From Streptomyces halobius (GTDB lineage Bacteria; Actinomycetota; Actinomycetes; Streptomycetales; Streptomycetaceae), in assembly GCF_023277745.1 (NCBI RefSeq), contig NZ_CP086322.1:6944001-7008000 (forward strand): DNA of 64,000 nucleotides. Direction: 5' to 3'. The translations under genes and the position numbers were made by a program. Below the pieces are notes generated by a model, which was not told the origin of the DNA, did no database searches, and worked only from the letters and a program-made list of their open reading frames with translations. Shown here one piece after another: positions 45,217 through 54,324 of the stretch. Each line of letters opens with the position of its first letter. Position 1 is the first letter of the stretch.

Positions 45217-46326
45217 TCACAGATCGAGGACGAGCCGCTCCCCGCGCGCCCTCGATACGCAGATCAGCAGGGAGTCATCGCGCTCGGCGTCCGTCAGCAG
45301 ATCGTCGCGGTGGTCCACCTCACCCGCCAGCACCCGCTGTTGGCAGGTGCCGCAGAACCCCTGCTCGCAGGAGTACGGGAGGTCCGGCAGCGCCTGGTCG
45401 CGGATCGCCCGCAGCACGCTGGTGTCCGCGGGCACGCTGACCGTACGGCCGGTGCGCCGCAGCTCCACCTCGAACGGGACGTTCTCGCCGGACGGTGCGG
45501 GCGCGGCGGGGGCGAACCGCTCGGTGTACAGGGTCAGTCCCTCGGCCCCGTCGGGCAGCAGCGCGGCCACCGCGTCCATCAGCGGTCCGGGCCCGCAGCA
45601 GTGGACGGCGGCGTGCGGGGGCGCGGCGGCGAGCGCCGCCGCGAGGTCGGGGCGGCCGTCCTCGTCCTCCGCGACCACCGTCAGTCGCCCGCCGTCGGCC
45701 CCCGCGAGCTTCTCGGCCTCCGCCAGGAACGGCATCGACGCCCGTGACCGCCCCGCGTACACCAGCCACCACGGCACCCCCTCCGCCGCGGCCTGCCGCA
45801 CCATCGGCAGGATCGGGGTGATGCCGATACCGCCGGCGATGAAGAGATAGGCATGGCACTCGGCCAGCCGGAAGCGGTTGCGGGGTCCGCGTACCTCGAC
45901 CTCGACGCCCTCGTGCAGCTTCTCGTGCACCTCCCGCGAGCCGCCGCGGCCGTCCTCGATCAGCCGGGTGGCGATGGTGTACGAACCGCCGTCCGGCCGC
46001 AGTGCGTCGGCCGGTTCCCCGCACAGCGAGTACTGGCGCACGGTGCCCGACGGCAGCACCAGATCGATATGCGCGCCCGGCTCCCAGCCCGGCAGCCGCT
46101 CGCCCTCCAGGCGGAGCGTCACCACGCCGTCGGCCGCCGCCGCGCGCGCGGCGACGCGGAGCCGCAGGAGGGGCGTGCGGTCCCGGCCCTGTCCCGATAT
46201 CGGCTCCTCCAGGGCGGGCAGCGGCCACAGTGGGGAGGTGTTTATCCGGCGCCGTAGCGCCCGGCGGGCGAGCAACGCGGCACCGGCGACCATGAGTACG
46301 GCGCGTATTCGGGGCAGTGCGGGCAT
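45217..46326 (-). CDS. PDR/VanB-type flavin oxidoreductase with ferredoxin domain
   Basis: This 369-residue electron-transfer protein starts at the ATG at 46326, supported by GGAGG 8 bases upstream, which would be too close to the alternative GTG at 46335. After a short hydrophobic N-terminus come an FAD/FMN-binding barrel (VRQYSLCGEP), an NAD-binding domain (AGGIGITPILPM, VHCCGPGPLM) and a plant-type 2Fe-2S ferredoxin (CEQGFCGTCQQRVL plus a later Cys). This order is the phthalate dioxygenase reductase class. Overlap with the diiron gene upstream suggests it supplies electrons to that enzyme. Confidence 0.9.
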   Translation of the reverse strand: MPALPRIRAVLMVAGAALLARRALRRRINTSPLWPLPALEEPISGQGRDRTPLLRLRVAARAAAADGVVTLRLEGERLPGWEPGAHIDLVLPSGTVRQYSLCGEPADALRPDGGSYTIATRLIEDGRGGSREVHEKLHEGVEVEVRGPRNRFRLAECHAYLFIAGGIGITPILPMVRQAAAEGVPWWLVYAGRSRASMPFLAEAEKLAGADGGRLTVVAEDEDGRPDLAAALAAAPPHAAVHCCGPGPLMDAVAALLPDGAEGLTLYTERFAPAAPAPSGENVPFEVELRRTGRTVSVPADTSVLRAIRDQALPDLPYSCEQGFCGTCQQRVLAGEVDHRDDLLTDAERDDSLLICVSRARGERLVLDL

Positions 46327-46327
46327 C

Positions 46328-47239
46328 TCAGGCACCTCCGGCCGCGGCCTCGGCCGCGGTCGCGGCGGGGGAGCGGTTGAGATAGGCGACGGCCTGTGCG
46401 GTGCTGCCGTGGTGGGAGGGGTGGTAGGTCCGGCTCAGATACTGGGGGATGGAGCGCAGCATGGCTCCGGGCGTGGGCAGCATGCCCTGTCGTCCGGCCC
46501 GCAGGAAGTCCTTGAACGTCGCCTTGCCATCGGTCAGCGACGGGTCGTTCGCCATGAAGAACCGCGTGCCGCGCTGCCAGAGGAAGACCAGGGCGGAGAA
46601 GGCCGTGGCCCACGTGCGGACCCGTCGCCGGTAGCCGCCGTCCAGATGCACGAAGACATCGAAGGCCACCGACCGGTGCTCGACCTCCTCCGCGCCGTGC
46701 CAGCGCAGCAGGTCGAGCATCGTCGGGTCGGCGCCCTTGGCGTCCAGCGCCTCGGCGTTCAGCACCCAGTCGCCCAGGAACGCGGTGTAGTGCTCGATCG
46801 CGGCGATCATCGCGACCCGCTCCATCAGCCACCATTTACGGGCCCGGCCCGGCGGCAGCGTCCGGTCCCCGAGCAGCTTCTCGAAGAGCCAGTCGACCTG
46901 CGCGGTGTACGGCGTCGGGTCGAGTCCCAGCTCCTTGAGACGGGGCAGGACGTCGTCGTGCGCCTGCGAGTGCATCGCCTCCTGGCCGATGAACCCGATC
47001 ACGTCCTCCCGCAGCCGGGGGTCGCGTATGTGGGGCAGCGCCTGCTTGTAGACATGCACGAACCAGCGCTCGCCGGCGGGCAGCAGCAGATGCAGCACAT
47101 TGATCGTGTGGGTACTGGCCGGATCGCCGGGGATCCAGTGCAGGGGAGTGTCCGTCCAGTCGAAGGCGACATTGCGGGCCTTCAGCGGGATGTGCTCGGT
47201 GGCGACCGGCTGGGGCCGCAGCGAGGCCATGTTAGACAT
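46328..47239 (-). CDS. Ferritin-like diiron protein (metal-dependent hydrolase family, PF10118 type)
   Basis: This 303-residue protein is all-helical with Glu/His motifs of a diiron site: QEAMHSQAH (about 87-95), IEHYTAFLGDW (about 148-158) and GAEEVEHRSVAFD (about 181-193). The family was named metal-dependent hydrolase, but the motifs fit an oxygen-using ferritin-like fold. It is coupled by a short overlap region to a VanB-type reductase, which argues for a two-component oxygenase or desaturase acting on a hydrophobic substrate (inference). An 18-base palindrome precedes it. Confidence 0.85.
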   Translation of the reverse strand: MSNMASLRPQPVATEHIPLKARNVAFDWTDTPLHWIPGDPASTHTINVLHLLLPAGERWFVHVYKQALPHIRDPRLREDVIGFIGQEAMHSQAHDDVLPRLKELGLDPTPYTAQVDWLFEKLLGDRTLPPGRARKWWLMERVAMIAAIEHYTAFLGDWVLNAEALDAKGADPTMLDLLRWHGAEEVEHRSVAFDVFVHLDGGYRRRVRTWATAFSALVFLWQRGTRFFMANDPSLTDGKATFKDFLRAGRQGMLPTPGAMLRSIPQYLSRTYHPSHHGSTAQAVAYLNRSPAATAAEAAAGGA

Positions 47240-47248
47240 GGCGTCAAT

Positions 47249-47266
47249 GTACTCAGGGGTAAGTAC
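47249..47266 (-). promoter_or_regulatory. Palindromic operator before the diiron protein gene
   Basis: GTACT and AGTAC form the outer arms of GTACTCAGGGGTAAGTAC, with further symmetric A/T positions inside. It ends 10 bases upstream of the start codon, where a bound repressor would block transcription or the start. Sites of this GTACT/AGTAC form are typical of TetR-type regulators. A second inverted pair (AGGGGTA, TACCCCT) spans 47255-47279. Confidence 0.55.
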
Positions 47267-47395
47267 TGGCGGTACCCCTTGGACGGGAAAGGTTGGGAGG
47301 GGCGGGAGGGGCGGGAGGGGCGGCGCGTGCGAGGGGTGCCCACGGGGCCGGGGGAGAGCTCCGCCCGGACCCGTCCCCCGGCCGCCCCCACCCCC

Positions 47396-49353
47396 TCAGT
47401 GCAGTGCTTCCACCCTGCTGCCGTCCGCCAGTCGTCCCGCCAGCTCCGCGCGGTCGCCCGCCTGCGCCTCGACCGCCAGCAGTCGGCCCGCCGTCTTGCC
47501 GTGCACCCCGCCGGTCGCCTTGATCGAGGCGACCTTCTCGCTGCCCGCGGCCAGCAGCCACCACTGGCCGTCCGCCGCCTTCCACAGCACCCCGGCCAGC
47601 GCCTCCGGCGCCCGCGGCCCGCAGGCCGTGCCGTCCTCGGCGCGCGCCGCCACCACGCCCGGCGCATACGGCTGCCCGCTCGGCGCGGGCGCCTGGAACA
47701 GGGCCATCGTCCGGCTGCCCGACCCGCGCCAGGTCTCCGCTCGGGCGCACACCCAATCGGCGCTGCCCGCACCGTCGGGCAGCGGCTGCTGCGCGAACCC
47801 CCAGGCATTCACCGCGCGCACCCCCTGCCCGCGCACCGCCGGCAGGCCGTACGCGCCCACGCCGTCCTGCCCTCCGGGCCGTCCACCGCGCCGGGTTTGC
47901 CCGGCGAGCCGTACGTCAGCCGCGCCGGGGTCAGCTCCCCGAGGTCGGTCAGCAGTTCGTCACCCATCCGCAGCGCCGGCCATGACGAGCACCTCCGCTC
48001 CGGGCGCGGCGCCGGTACGGGATCGGTCAGACCATGCGCGTCGATGTGCAGCGCCTGCCCCGCCTCGTCCGGCTTCAGCATATCGACCAGCCGCGCCGAC
48101 GTCACCCAGGGGGCCGTCAGATACCGGACGTTACCCGTCGTACGGCCCACCACCAGCGCGTCCGCCGACGCCGCCTGAGCACCGTCGGTGCGCGCGAAGT
48201 CCAGCGCCGCGCCGGAGCCGTCACCCCGGCCCTCGCCGTCCGCGGACTCGGCGTACCGCACCACCCGCAGACCGTCGTGGAACAGCACCACCACGGCGTG
48301 GTCGACCACGCCGGCGAACAGCAGCTGCGGCGGTCCCGCCGCCGGTCCGGTCGCGGTACCGGGCGTCGCGGTGACGGACACCCCGGCGCCCGGCCGGGCC
48401 CATACCGCCAGTGCCCGCCGCAGCAGGGCCTTGTCGCCGACCTTGTCGCCACGGGCCGGCCAGGCCGAGAAGTCCTCGCGCGCCGCGCGCTTCCACGCGC
48501 TCGCCGGCAGTACCGTCAACTTGCCCGGATCCAGGGCCGCTTCGGCCGAGCGATTCCGCGTGTACGGGGGTGCGGCCGCGCCGTCCGGGCCCCAGCCGCC
48601 GTCCGGCAGCGCCAGCAGCGTCCCGCACACCAGCGCCGCCGCGCCCGCCGCCAGCGCCGCCCGTACGTGCTGCCGCCGCCGGATCAGGTCCGTCGGCCGG
48701 GCCTGGAGCGCGCACGGGTCGAACTCCACCGACTCCAGCAGCGACCGGTCCCGGCTGCCGGCGGGTGTCGCCGCCTTGGCCGCCTCGTCCAGCGCCACCC
48801 GGGCCCCGTCGACGCCGGCCGCCTCCAGCACCCGCCGCGCGTCCTGCGCCGGCAGCCGCTCCAGATCACGCAGTACGTACGCCGCGCGGGCCGGTCCGGA
48901 CAGCGCCGACAGCGCCTGGTCCAGCGAGAGTTCATCGGCGCCGCCGGAGCGCGGGAAGAGCCGCAGCCCCCACACCTGGGGGAGTGTCGGCGGCAGTGCG
49001 GGCAGTCGCCGCGGCCGGGCGGCGGCGAGCGCGGCGCGCAGCACGCGCAGCCGCAGAAAGGCGTAAGCGGGATCGGTCGCCGCGTCCGCGCCGCCGCGCC
49101 GGGCCGGCAGACCGAGTTCGCTGCCGTCCGTACGTCGGCGCGGCAGCGACCGCTGCACCACCGCATGGGCGGTCAGGACGCGCCGACTGCGTGCCATGCC
49201 GGGCGGCAGTACGAGATAGGCCAGCCGAACCAGCCGGGGATAGTGCTCGACCAGCGCCGCCTCGGCCTGATCGACGTCGATGCCGTTGACGCTGTCGCCG
49301 CCGTCAACAACGGTGCGGTCCGGACGCGGGGTTGTCGCCTGCTGCTGCTCCAC
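47396..49353 (-). pseudogene. Sigma-factor-like membrane protein with a frameshift
   Basis: The gene is read from GTG 49353 in one frame and continues from about 47874 to a stop at 47396 in another. The first part has a degenerate sigma-70-like region (LVEHYPRLVRLAYLVLPP; LSALSGPARAAYVLRDLERL, resembling a region 4), then one membrane helix (AALAAGAAALVCGTLLAL) and an outside domain. In the original frame translation runs into Arg-rich junk and stops at 47809. The other frame from about 47874 gives a sensible continuation (AYGLPAVRGQGVRAVNAWGF to RVEALH). One missing base in the CCGGG run at 47874-47878 would restore the gene. It may be a real mutation or a sequencing error. Function unknown. 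Confidence 0.7.
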
Positions 49354-49429
49354 GTTCGGTGAAACGAGTGAATCCTGTGATGGTCACCCGCGGTACGCGA
49401 GCGCCCGCGGGTGATCGGAAAGACCTCCG

Positions 49430-49666
49430 CTACGGCCTTTTGTCCAGGTCGAACTCGCCGTCCCGCGCGCCCAGGACAAAAGCGCGCCACTCCGCCTCCG
49501 TGTAACGCAGGACCACATCCGGGTCCTTGGAGTTGCGCATCGCCACCGCGCCGCGCTCCAGGAAGGCGATCTCCACCGCCTCCTCGGCATCGCCGGGCGG
49601 GCGCTGCCAGGTGGCGTCGGAGATGTCGAGGGCGTAGAGCCACTCCTTCTCAGCTGCGGCACTCAT
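49430..49666 (-). CDS. DUF397 domain protein
   Basis: This 78-residue protein has a GAGGGG site 8 bases before the ATG. The DUF397 pattern is clear: WQRPPGDAEEAVEIAFLERG, AMRNSKDPD, LRYTEAEWRAFVLGARDGEFD. Such proteins are abundant in Streptomyces and usually pair with an Xre-type HTH protein. No HTH partner lies beside this one, so it is an orphan copy. Confidence 0.88.
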   Translation of the reverse strand: MSAAAEKEWLYALDISDATWQRPPGDAEEAVEIAFLERGAVAMRNSKDPDVVLRYTEAEWRAFVLGARDGEFDLDKRP

Positions 49667-49716
49667 ACCGTGATCCCCTCGCTCGTGATCCGTTCCCGGT
49701 CAGCGTACGCCGGTGG

Positions 49717-52700
49717 TCAGGTCATCTGCCAGCGGCCGAACCCGGCCGTACCCCGCGTCCCGGCGTTCGTCGTACCGGAGTTGGCCGCGCACTGGTGCAG
49801 CCCGGCGTCCTGCCGTGCGGTGGCCCCGGGGACGGTGACGGTGGCGATGTCGCGCCAGGTGGCGCCGTCGTCCGTGGAACAGGCACCGGTGTAGGTGCCG
49901 GATCCCGTGCCGCTGCCGGAGCGGCGGTCCGGCCCGCGGGTGAGCCGGAGCAGTACCGGCGCGGTGACGCCGGTGAGCCGTTCGTAGGCGTCGAGGGCGC
50001 CGTCGCCGTCGGAGTCGTAGGACAGCACCACCCCGTTGCCGGGGGTCACCGAGAGGTTGAGGAAGCCGAGGGCGTCCGATGAATCGGGGGCGGGGGAGGC
50101 GAGACGGTTGCGGACGATGAGGCCGGCGCGGGCCCAGGGGCCGGTCGCGTCCAGCCCGGTCACCTCGGCCGTCATCGACCCGCCCACGGCGAGCGCGCCC
50201 GCGCGGAAGACGGCGCCGAACTCGGCTGTGGCCCGCCACAGATCCGCCCCCGCGCCGCTGATCGCGAAGCGGCCGTCCAGCTGGCCGAAAACCGCCTCAT
50301 TGGTGGTCACGGTCTTCAGACCGGGATCCAGCGGCCCGGCGACGTACAGCGTGCCGTGCCGGGTCGCGCGGACCCGGGGCTCGCCCTTGGGGCCGTACTC
50401 GACGGTGAGGTCGTACGGCAACGGCTGCAGCGGTGTCGTCGGCGGGCCGGCGGGGGCCGTGACCCGCCAGCGGGTCTCGCCGGTGGCGCCGGGCGGCAGG
50501 GAGGGCAGCGACACCGGGCCGGTGGCGGTTCCGCCCACCCCCTCCGGCACCGTCAGCGAGAAGTCGACGCGGCCGGTGGCGCGCAGCCCGTTGGCATTGC
50601 GCAGTGCCGCCGTCACCACCCCGCGGCCGCCCGGCGGCAGCGCGGACGGCACCGCGGTGACCTTCACGGTGCCCTGGTACGGAGCCCTGGCGAGGGTGTC
50701 GTGGACCCGCCGCGCGATGCGGTACGCGTCGGCCGTGGGACGCAGCGGGTACTCCTTGCGCGCGCGGGTCCAGGGCTCCTCGACGGCGTACCAGTCGAAC
50801 GGCTTCGGCGGCCGGCCCGCCGACAGCGCGTCCGCGAGCTCGTCCAAGTACGCCTGCCACTGCGGAAGATGGAAATCACCGATCAGGCCGTGCCAGTCGC
50901 GGTTCGCGTAGTTGGCGAGCCTGCCGCCGTCGGCGGTCTCCCGGTCCGCCCAGGTGGTGATCAGCGCGCGGGCGCTGTGCTCCAGCCGCGCCTCCTCCTC
51001 GGCGTTGGACGCGCTCGCCCTGGCGTCCGCCAGCCACGGCCCGAGCAGAAACGCCCGGTGCGCGCCGGCGACCTCGTCGCTCAGCCGCATCAGGCGCAAC
51101 CACAGCCGGGAGAGCGCGCGGAAGGCCGCCAGATCCTGGCGCCGGTAGGCGTCGTGGAGCTGGGGCAGCAGCTGCCAGGACCGGTTGGCGAGGCACTGCC
51201 GGGCGGCGTCGGTGAGGTCGTAGCGGTACGCGTCGCTGCCGCGCAGCTCGGGGCGTACGGCGAGCAGCGCGGCGAAGGCGGGGTCGAAGGCCGCAGGGTC
51301 GAAGGCCGGGCTCTGGGTGGCGTAGACGGTGCCGGCGCGGGCGGTCAGGCTGGGTCGGGCGGCGAACAGCGAGTCGTGCGGGCGGCCGTCCTCGCTGCTG
51401 ATCTCGTACGCGCTGGTGCGCAGCGCGCTGAACGCGGCACGGGCACCCTTGTCGCGGCCGCCGTACCGGGCGTCGGCGTAGTCGTCGAACCACGCGGCGC
51501 GGTCCACCGGGCCTGTGCGCCAGGCCAGTTCGCTGAACAGCTCGAAGGCCGCCGGGTCCCGTTCCGCGGCCTCCGGCATGTACGCGGTCCCGGCCAGCTT
51601 GCTGCCCGGTTTGTCGCGCCAGGCGGTGAAGCGCCGGGCCCAGATGTGGGTCTTGGCGCCGATGGTGGTGCGGCCGCCGAAATTGGGGATGCTGCCGAAC
51701 GCGTACGGCACCCCGCCCCAGTCCTTCTCCCGGTCGGTGACCGCGTCCAGATCGCTCAGCCCGTCCACGATCAGCATCCGGTCGTGGTCGACGGCGTCCA
51801 GGAGGTCGCGCCGCGGGTTGCGCTGCCAGCCGAGGACCACCCAGGTCGCGCCGGGACGGGCGGTCCGCAGGGCCCGTTCGACGGCGCGGGCGGCATCCGG
51901 CACCGGGATGTCCCCCGGGTTGCCGCCCTCATGCAGCAGATCCATCTTGAAGAGCTCGGCGGGGCCGAGGAGTTGGCGCTGGTGGCGGTAGAACGCGGCG
52001 GCGGCGTTGGCGAACACCCCCGTACGGGGATCGAGCCAGTCGGGGCGTTTGAGGCCCGCCCATTCGCCCTGCGGCACGGTCTTGGGCGCCGTCGCCGCGG
52101 CCCACATGCCACCGGGATTGCGGGCGGCGAAGCCGTTGGGGACGGTACCGAAGTAGCCGGGCAGCACCGGGCGCATCCCCAGAGACCGCAGCCGGTCGGT
52201 GATCCGCCGCCCCAGCTCGGCCCGTCGGCCGATGAGCGCGGCGCTGGGCGGACCGTCGTAGCCGCTCATGTTCTGCAGCAGCCACCACGGCTGGTGCGAG
52301 GGCGCCGGGATCCAGGCCCGTGCCTCGGCGTCGGAGTAGCCGAGATCGGTGAGCAGCCGGTGGTAGACCGCCTCGGAGCCGGGCGTGACCAGCACCTCGT
52401 TCACCCCGTGCAGTGCGAGGAGGTCGATCAGCCGCTCCCAGCGCGGCCAGTCCGCGTACGGGGCGGTGTAGCCGTCGTGGGTGTCGTTGAGCGCGAAGCG
52501 GTGCGGGAGCGCCGTGGCGCGTTCGAGGGGCGCGGCCGGGGCGGGCAGCTCGGCGGGCAGGTCCAGCTGCTGGCCGGCCCAGGACAGATGCGCCCGGCAG
52601 GTGTACCGGAGATACCAGTGGACGCCGGTGAGCAGGGTGGCGGGTGTGGTGGCGGCGACCGTGATCCGGCCGGGTGCGCCGTCGACCCGGAAGCGGTCGG

Positions 52701-52923
52701 TGCCGCCGTCCCCGGTGAGCGGCACCAGGCGGAACTGGCCGGCGTGCCGGGGCAGCAGCCGGTCCAGCGCCGCTCGCGCGGGGGCGGTGTCGTACGACGC
52801 CGCCGGCGCGCGCCGCATCAGGGGCGGGGCCGCGGCGGCCCCGCCGAGGGCGGCCCGGGCGCCGATCGCTCCAGCGGTTCCCAACAGTGCGCGTCGTGAA
52901 GGTCGGCTGCGCCTTGCGGTCAC
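49717..52923 (-). CDS. Secreted GH89 alpha-N-acetylglucosaminidase
   Basis: This 1068-residue enzyme removes alpha-linked N-acetylglucosamine, as human NAGLU does. A Tat signal (SRRALLGTAGAIGARAALGG) shows export. The NAGLU domain order is kept: small N-terminal domain (about 45-135), barrel with PAPSHQPWWLLQNMSGYDGP, then the two catalytic Glu regions DLLHEGGNPG (Glu332) and MPEAAERD (Glu451), and a helical domain to about 735. The last 330 residues add an NPCBM/NEW3-like beta domain and a beta-rich region with DSDGDGALDAYERL, which may bind calcium. Likely substrates are host or environmental glycans such as mucin or heparan fragments. It stands alone beside mosaic repeat copy 4. Confidence 0.9.
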   Translation of the reverse strand: MTARRSRPSRRALLGTAGAIGARAALGGAAAAPPLMRRAPAASYDTAPARAALDRLLPRHAGQFRLVPLTGDGGTDRFRVDGAPGRITVAATTPATLLTGVHWYLRYTCRAHLSWAGQQLDLPAELPAPAAPLERATALPHRFALNDTHDGYTAPYADWPRWERLIDLLALHGVNEVLVTPGSEAVYHRLLTDLGYSDAEARAWIPAPSHQPWWLLQNMSGYDGPPSAALIGRRAELGRRITDRLRSLGMRPVLPGYFGTVPNGFAARNPGGMWAAATAPKTVPQGEWAGLKRPDWLDPRTGVFANAAAAFYRHQRQLLGPAELFKMDLLHEGGNPGDIPVPDAARAVERALRTARPGATWVVLGWQRNPRRDLLDAVDHDRMLIVDGLSDLDAVTDREKDWGGVPYAFGSIPNFGGRTTIGAKTHIWARRFTAWRDKPGSKLAGTAYMPEAAERDPAAFELFSELAWRTGPVDRAAWFDDYADARYGGRDKGARAAFSALRTSAYEISSEDGRPHDSLFAARPSLTARAGTVYATQSPAFDPAAFDPAFAALLAVRPELRGSDAYRYDLTDAARQCLANRSWQLLPQLHDAYRRQDLAAFRALSRLWLRLMRLSDEVAGAHRAFLLGPWLADARASASNAEEEARLEHSARALITTWADRETADGGRLANYANRDWHGLIGDFHLPQWQAYLDELADALSAGRPPKPFDWYAVEEPWTRARKEYPLRPTADAYRIARRVHDTLARAPYQGTVKVTAVPSALPPGGRGVVTAALRNANGLRATGRVDFSLTVPEGVGGTATGPVSLPSLPPGATGETRWRVTAPAGPPTTPLQPLPYDLTVEYGPKGEPRVRATRHGTLYVAGPLDPGLKTVTTNEAVFGQLDGRFAISGAGADLWRATAEFGAVFRAGALAVGGSMTAEVTGLDATGPWARAGLIVRNRLASPAPDSSDALGFLNLSVTPGNGVVLSYDSDGDGALDAYERLTGVTAPVLLRLTRGPDRRSGSGTGSGTYTGACSTDDGATWRDIATVTVPGATARQDAGLHQCAANSGTTNAGTRGTAGFGRWQMT

Positions 52924-52930
52924 GAATTGC

Positions 52931-53345
52931 CTCCGTCCGTTATCGGCTTTCCCGCCGTTGGGGGGGCGCCTGCGGCGGGCTTGCTCCGTTTTCGGCTGTC
53001 CCGCCGCGGGGGGTGCGCCTGCGGCGGGCGTGGTTCTACGGGTGCGGTGACGGCCCTCCGGACTCCGTCCTGCGGGCCGTCCCCTCCCGTGGGTGGGTGG
53101 TGAGGGGCCGGTGGGGGCAGGCGTTGAGTGTCCAGTTTCGATGTGATCGTTTCCACTGGGCGCGCGTGATCACTTAGGTGTACCCCCACCGTTTCTCTTC
53201 CACCCCCTCGGGAGGGGCCGGGCCGCGGGACGGAGTCCGGAGGCCCGGCACCGTCGCCGAACAGCCCCGTGCAGCGGCAACAAGCCCGCGGCAAGCGCCA
53301 CGGCGGGACAGCCAGAACGTGGGGCCCGGGCAATGCACAGCGGAC
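52931..53345. repeat. Mosaic intergenic repeat, copy 4 (between divergent genes)
   Basis: It begins with two tandem copies of a CCCGCCGnnGGGGG module ending GCCTGCGGCGGGC (about 52941-52983 and 52991-53032). Next come CCTCCGGACTCCGTCCTGCGG (about 53057) and an inverted GCTGTTCGGCAGCGG-type module (53190-53285). A tail with GGGACAGCC and GCGCAGCG-like sequence ends near 53345. The flanking genes diverge, so here the repeat lies in promoter territory. No gene is seen in the 585-base gap; 53346-53508 holds only the upstream region of the acyltransferase. Confidence 0.75.
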
Positions 53346-53508
53346 AGCCGGAAACGGTGAGCAACAGAGTCCGAGAGTTCGGCGGAGCCTCACTCCCCCG
53401 CTCCCTGCGCTTCACGCGCCCGGCTGTCGGGCACGGGAACAGTCTCCCGCGTAGAGAACGCCAGGTCATTGGGTTCCACAGCCTCCCCACTCCCCATGGA
53501 GGGCTCTC

Positions 53509-54324
53509 ATGAGCATGGCATCGACCGCGTCCGCCGCCGTCCACGGCACCGTCCCCACACCCGCCACCGACCCGGCCGCCGTTCCGGCCTCCACCGACCC
53601 GGCCGCCGCCCCCGGCTACACCGCCGTGATCGCCGACACCGACGAGCAGATCCGGGCCGCGCAGCGGCTGCGCCACCAGATCTTCGGCGAGGAGATGGGC
53701 GCCACCCTGCACTCCCCGCTGGCCGGCCATGACATCGACGCCGTCGACGCCCTCGCCGACCACCTCGTCGTCACCCACACCGCGACCGGCGACGTCGTCG
53801 GTACCTACCGGCTGCTGCCGCCCGGCCGCAGCTCACGGCTCTACTCCGACGGCGAGTTCGATCTGACCGCCCTGGCCGCGCTGCGTCCCTCCCTCATCGA
53901 GGCCGGCCGCTCCTGCGTCCACCCCGACCACCGCGGCGGCGCGGTCATCAACCAGATGTGGGCCGCCCTCGCCCGCTACACCCTGCTCTCCGGCCACCGC
54001 TACCTCGCCGGCTGCGCCTCCGTCCCGCTCGCCGACGGCGGTACCGCGGCCGCCCACGCCTGGGCGCTGGGCCGGACCCGCTATGTCGCCCCCGACGGGC
54101 TCCAGGTCACCCCGCACCACCCCTGGCACGCCACCGTCCCCCTCCCCGGCCGTCCCAGCGTCGCCCAGCTCCCCCCGCTGCTGCGCGGCTATCTGCGCAT
54201 CGGCGCCTGGATCTGCGGCGCGCCCGCGCACGACCCCGCGTTCGAGACCGCCGACTTCTTCGTCGTCCTGGACATGGAACGCCTCGGCGACCGCTACCGC
54301 CGCTTCTTCCTGGGGGAGCGGTGA
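53509..54324 (+). CDS. olsB: OlsB-like N-acyltransferase (GNAT/acyl-ACP type)
   Basis: This 271-residue protein matches the ornithine N-alpha-acyltransferase family: RLRHQIFGEEMGA, DALADHLVVTHTATGDVVGTYRL, EAGRSCVHPDHRGG and a late HYGAPAHDPAF-like segment (CGAPAHDPAFETADFF). It would attach a hydroxy-fatty acid to ornithine, the first step to ornithine lipid. About 35 Ala/Pro/Thr-rich residues precede the domain. The next gene, an acyltransferase, overlaps by 4 bases, which is the classic olsBA pair. The amine substrate is inferred from family and context. Confidence 0.82.
   Translation: MSMASTASAAVHGTVPTPATDPAAVPASTDPAAAPGYTAVIADTDEQIRAAQRLRHQIFGEEMGATLHSPLAGHDIDAVDALADHLVVTHTATGDVVGTYRLLPPGRSSRLYSDGEFDLTALAALRPSLIEAGRSCVHPDHRGGAVINQMWAALARYTLLSGHRYLAGCASVPLADGGTAAAHAWALGRTRYVAPDGLQVTPHHPWHATVPLPGRPSVAQLPPLLRGYLRIGAWICGAPAHDPAFETADFFVVLDMERLGDRYRRFFLGER

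Noticed and set aside
47255..47279. AGGGGTA and TACCCCT inverted pair as a second copper operator
   Set aside because: The 11-base spacer is too long for CsoR, and the adjacent genes have no copper features; the GTACT/AGTAC palindrome fits better.
53465..53490. Possible PHO box (GGTCATT followed by GGTTCCAC) upstream of olsB
   Set aside because: Ornithine lipids often respond to phosphate, but the two units do not fit the 11-base GTTCACC direct repeat well enough.
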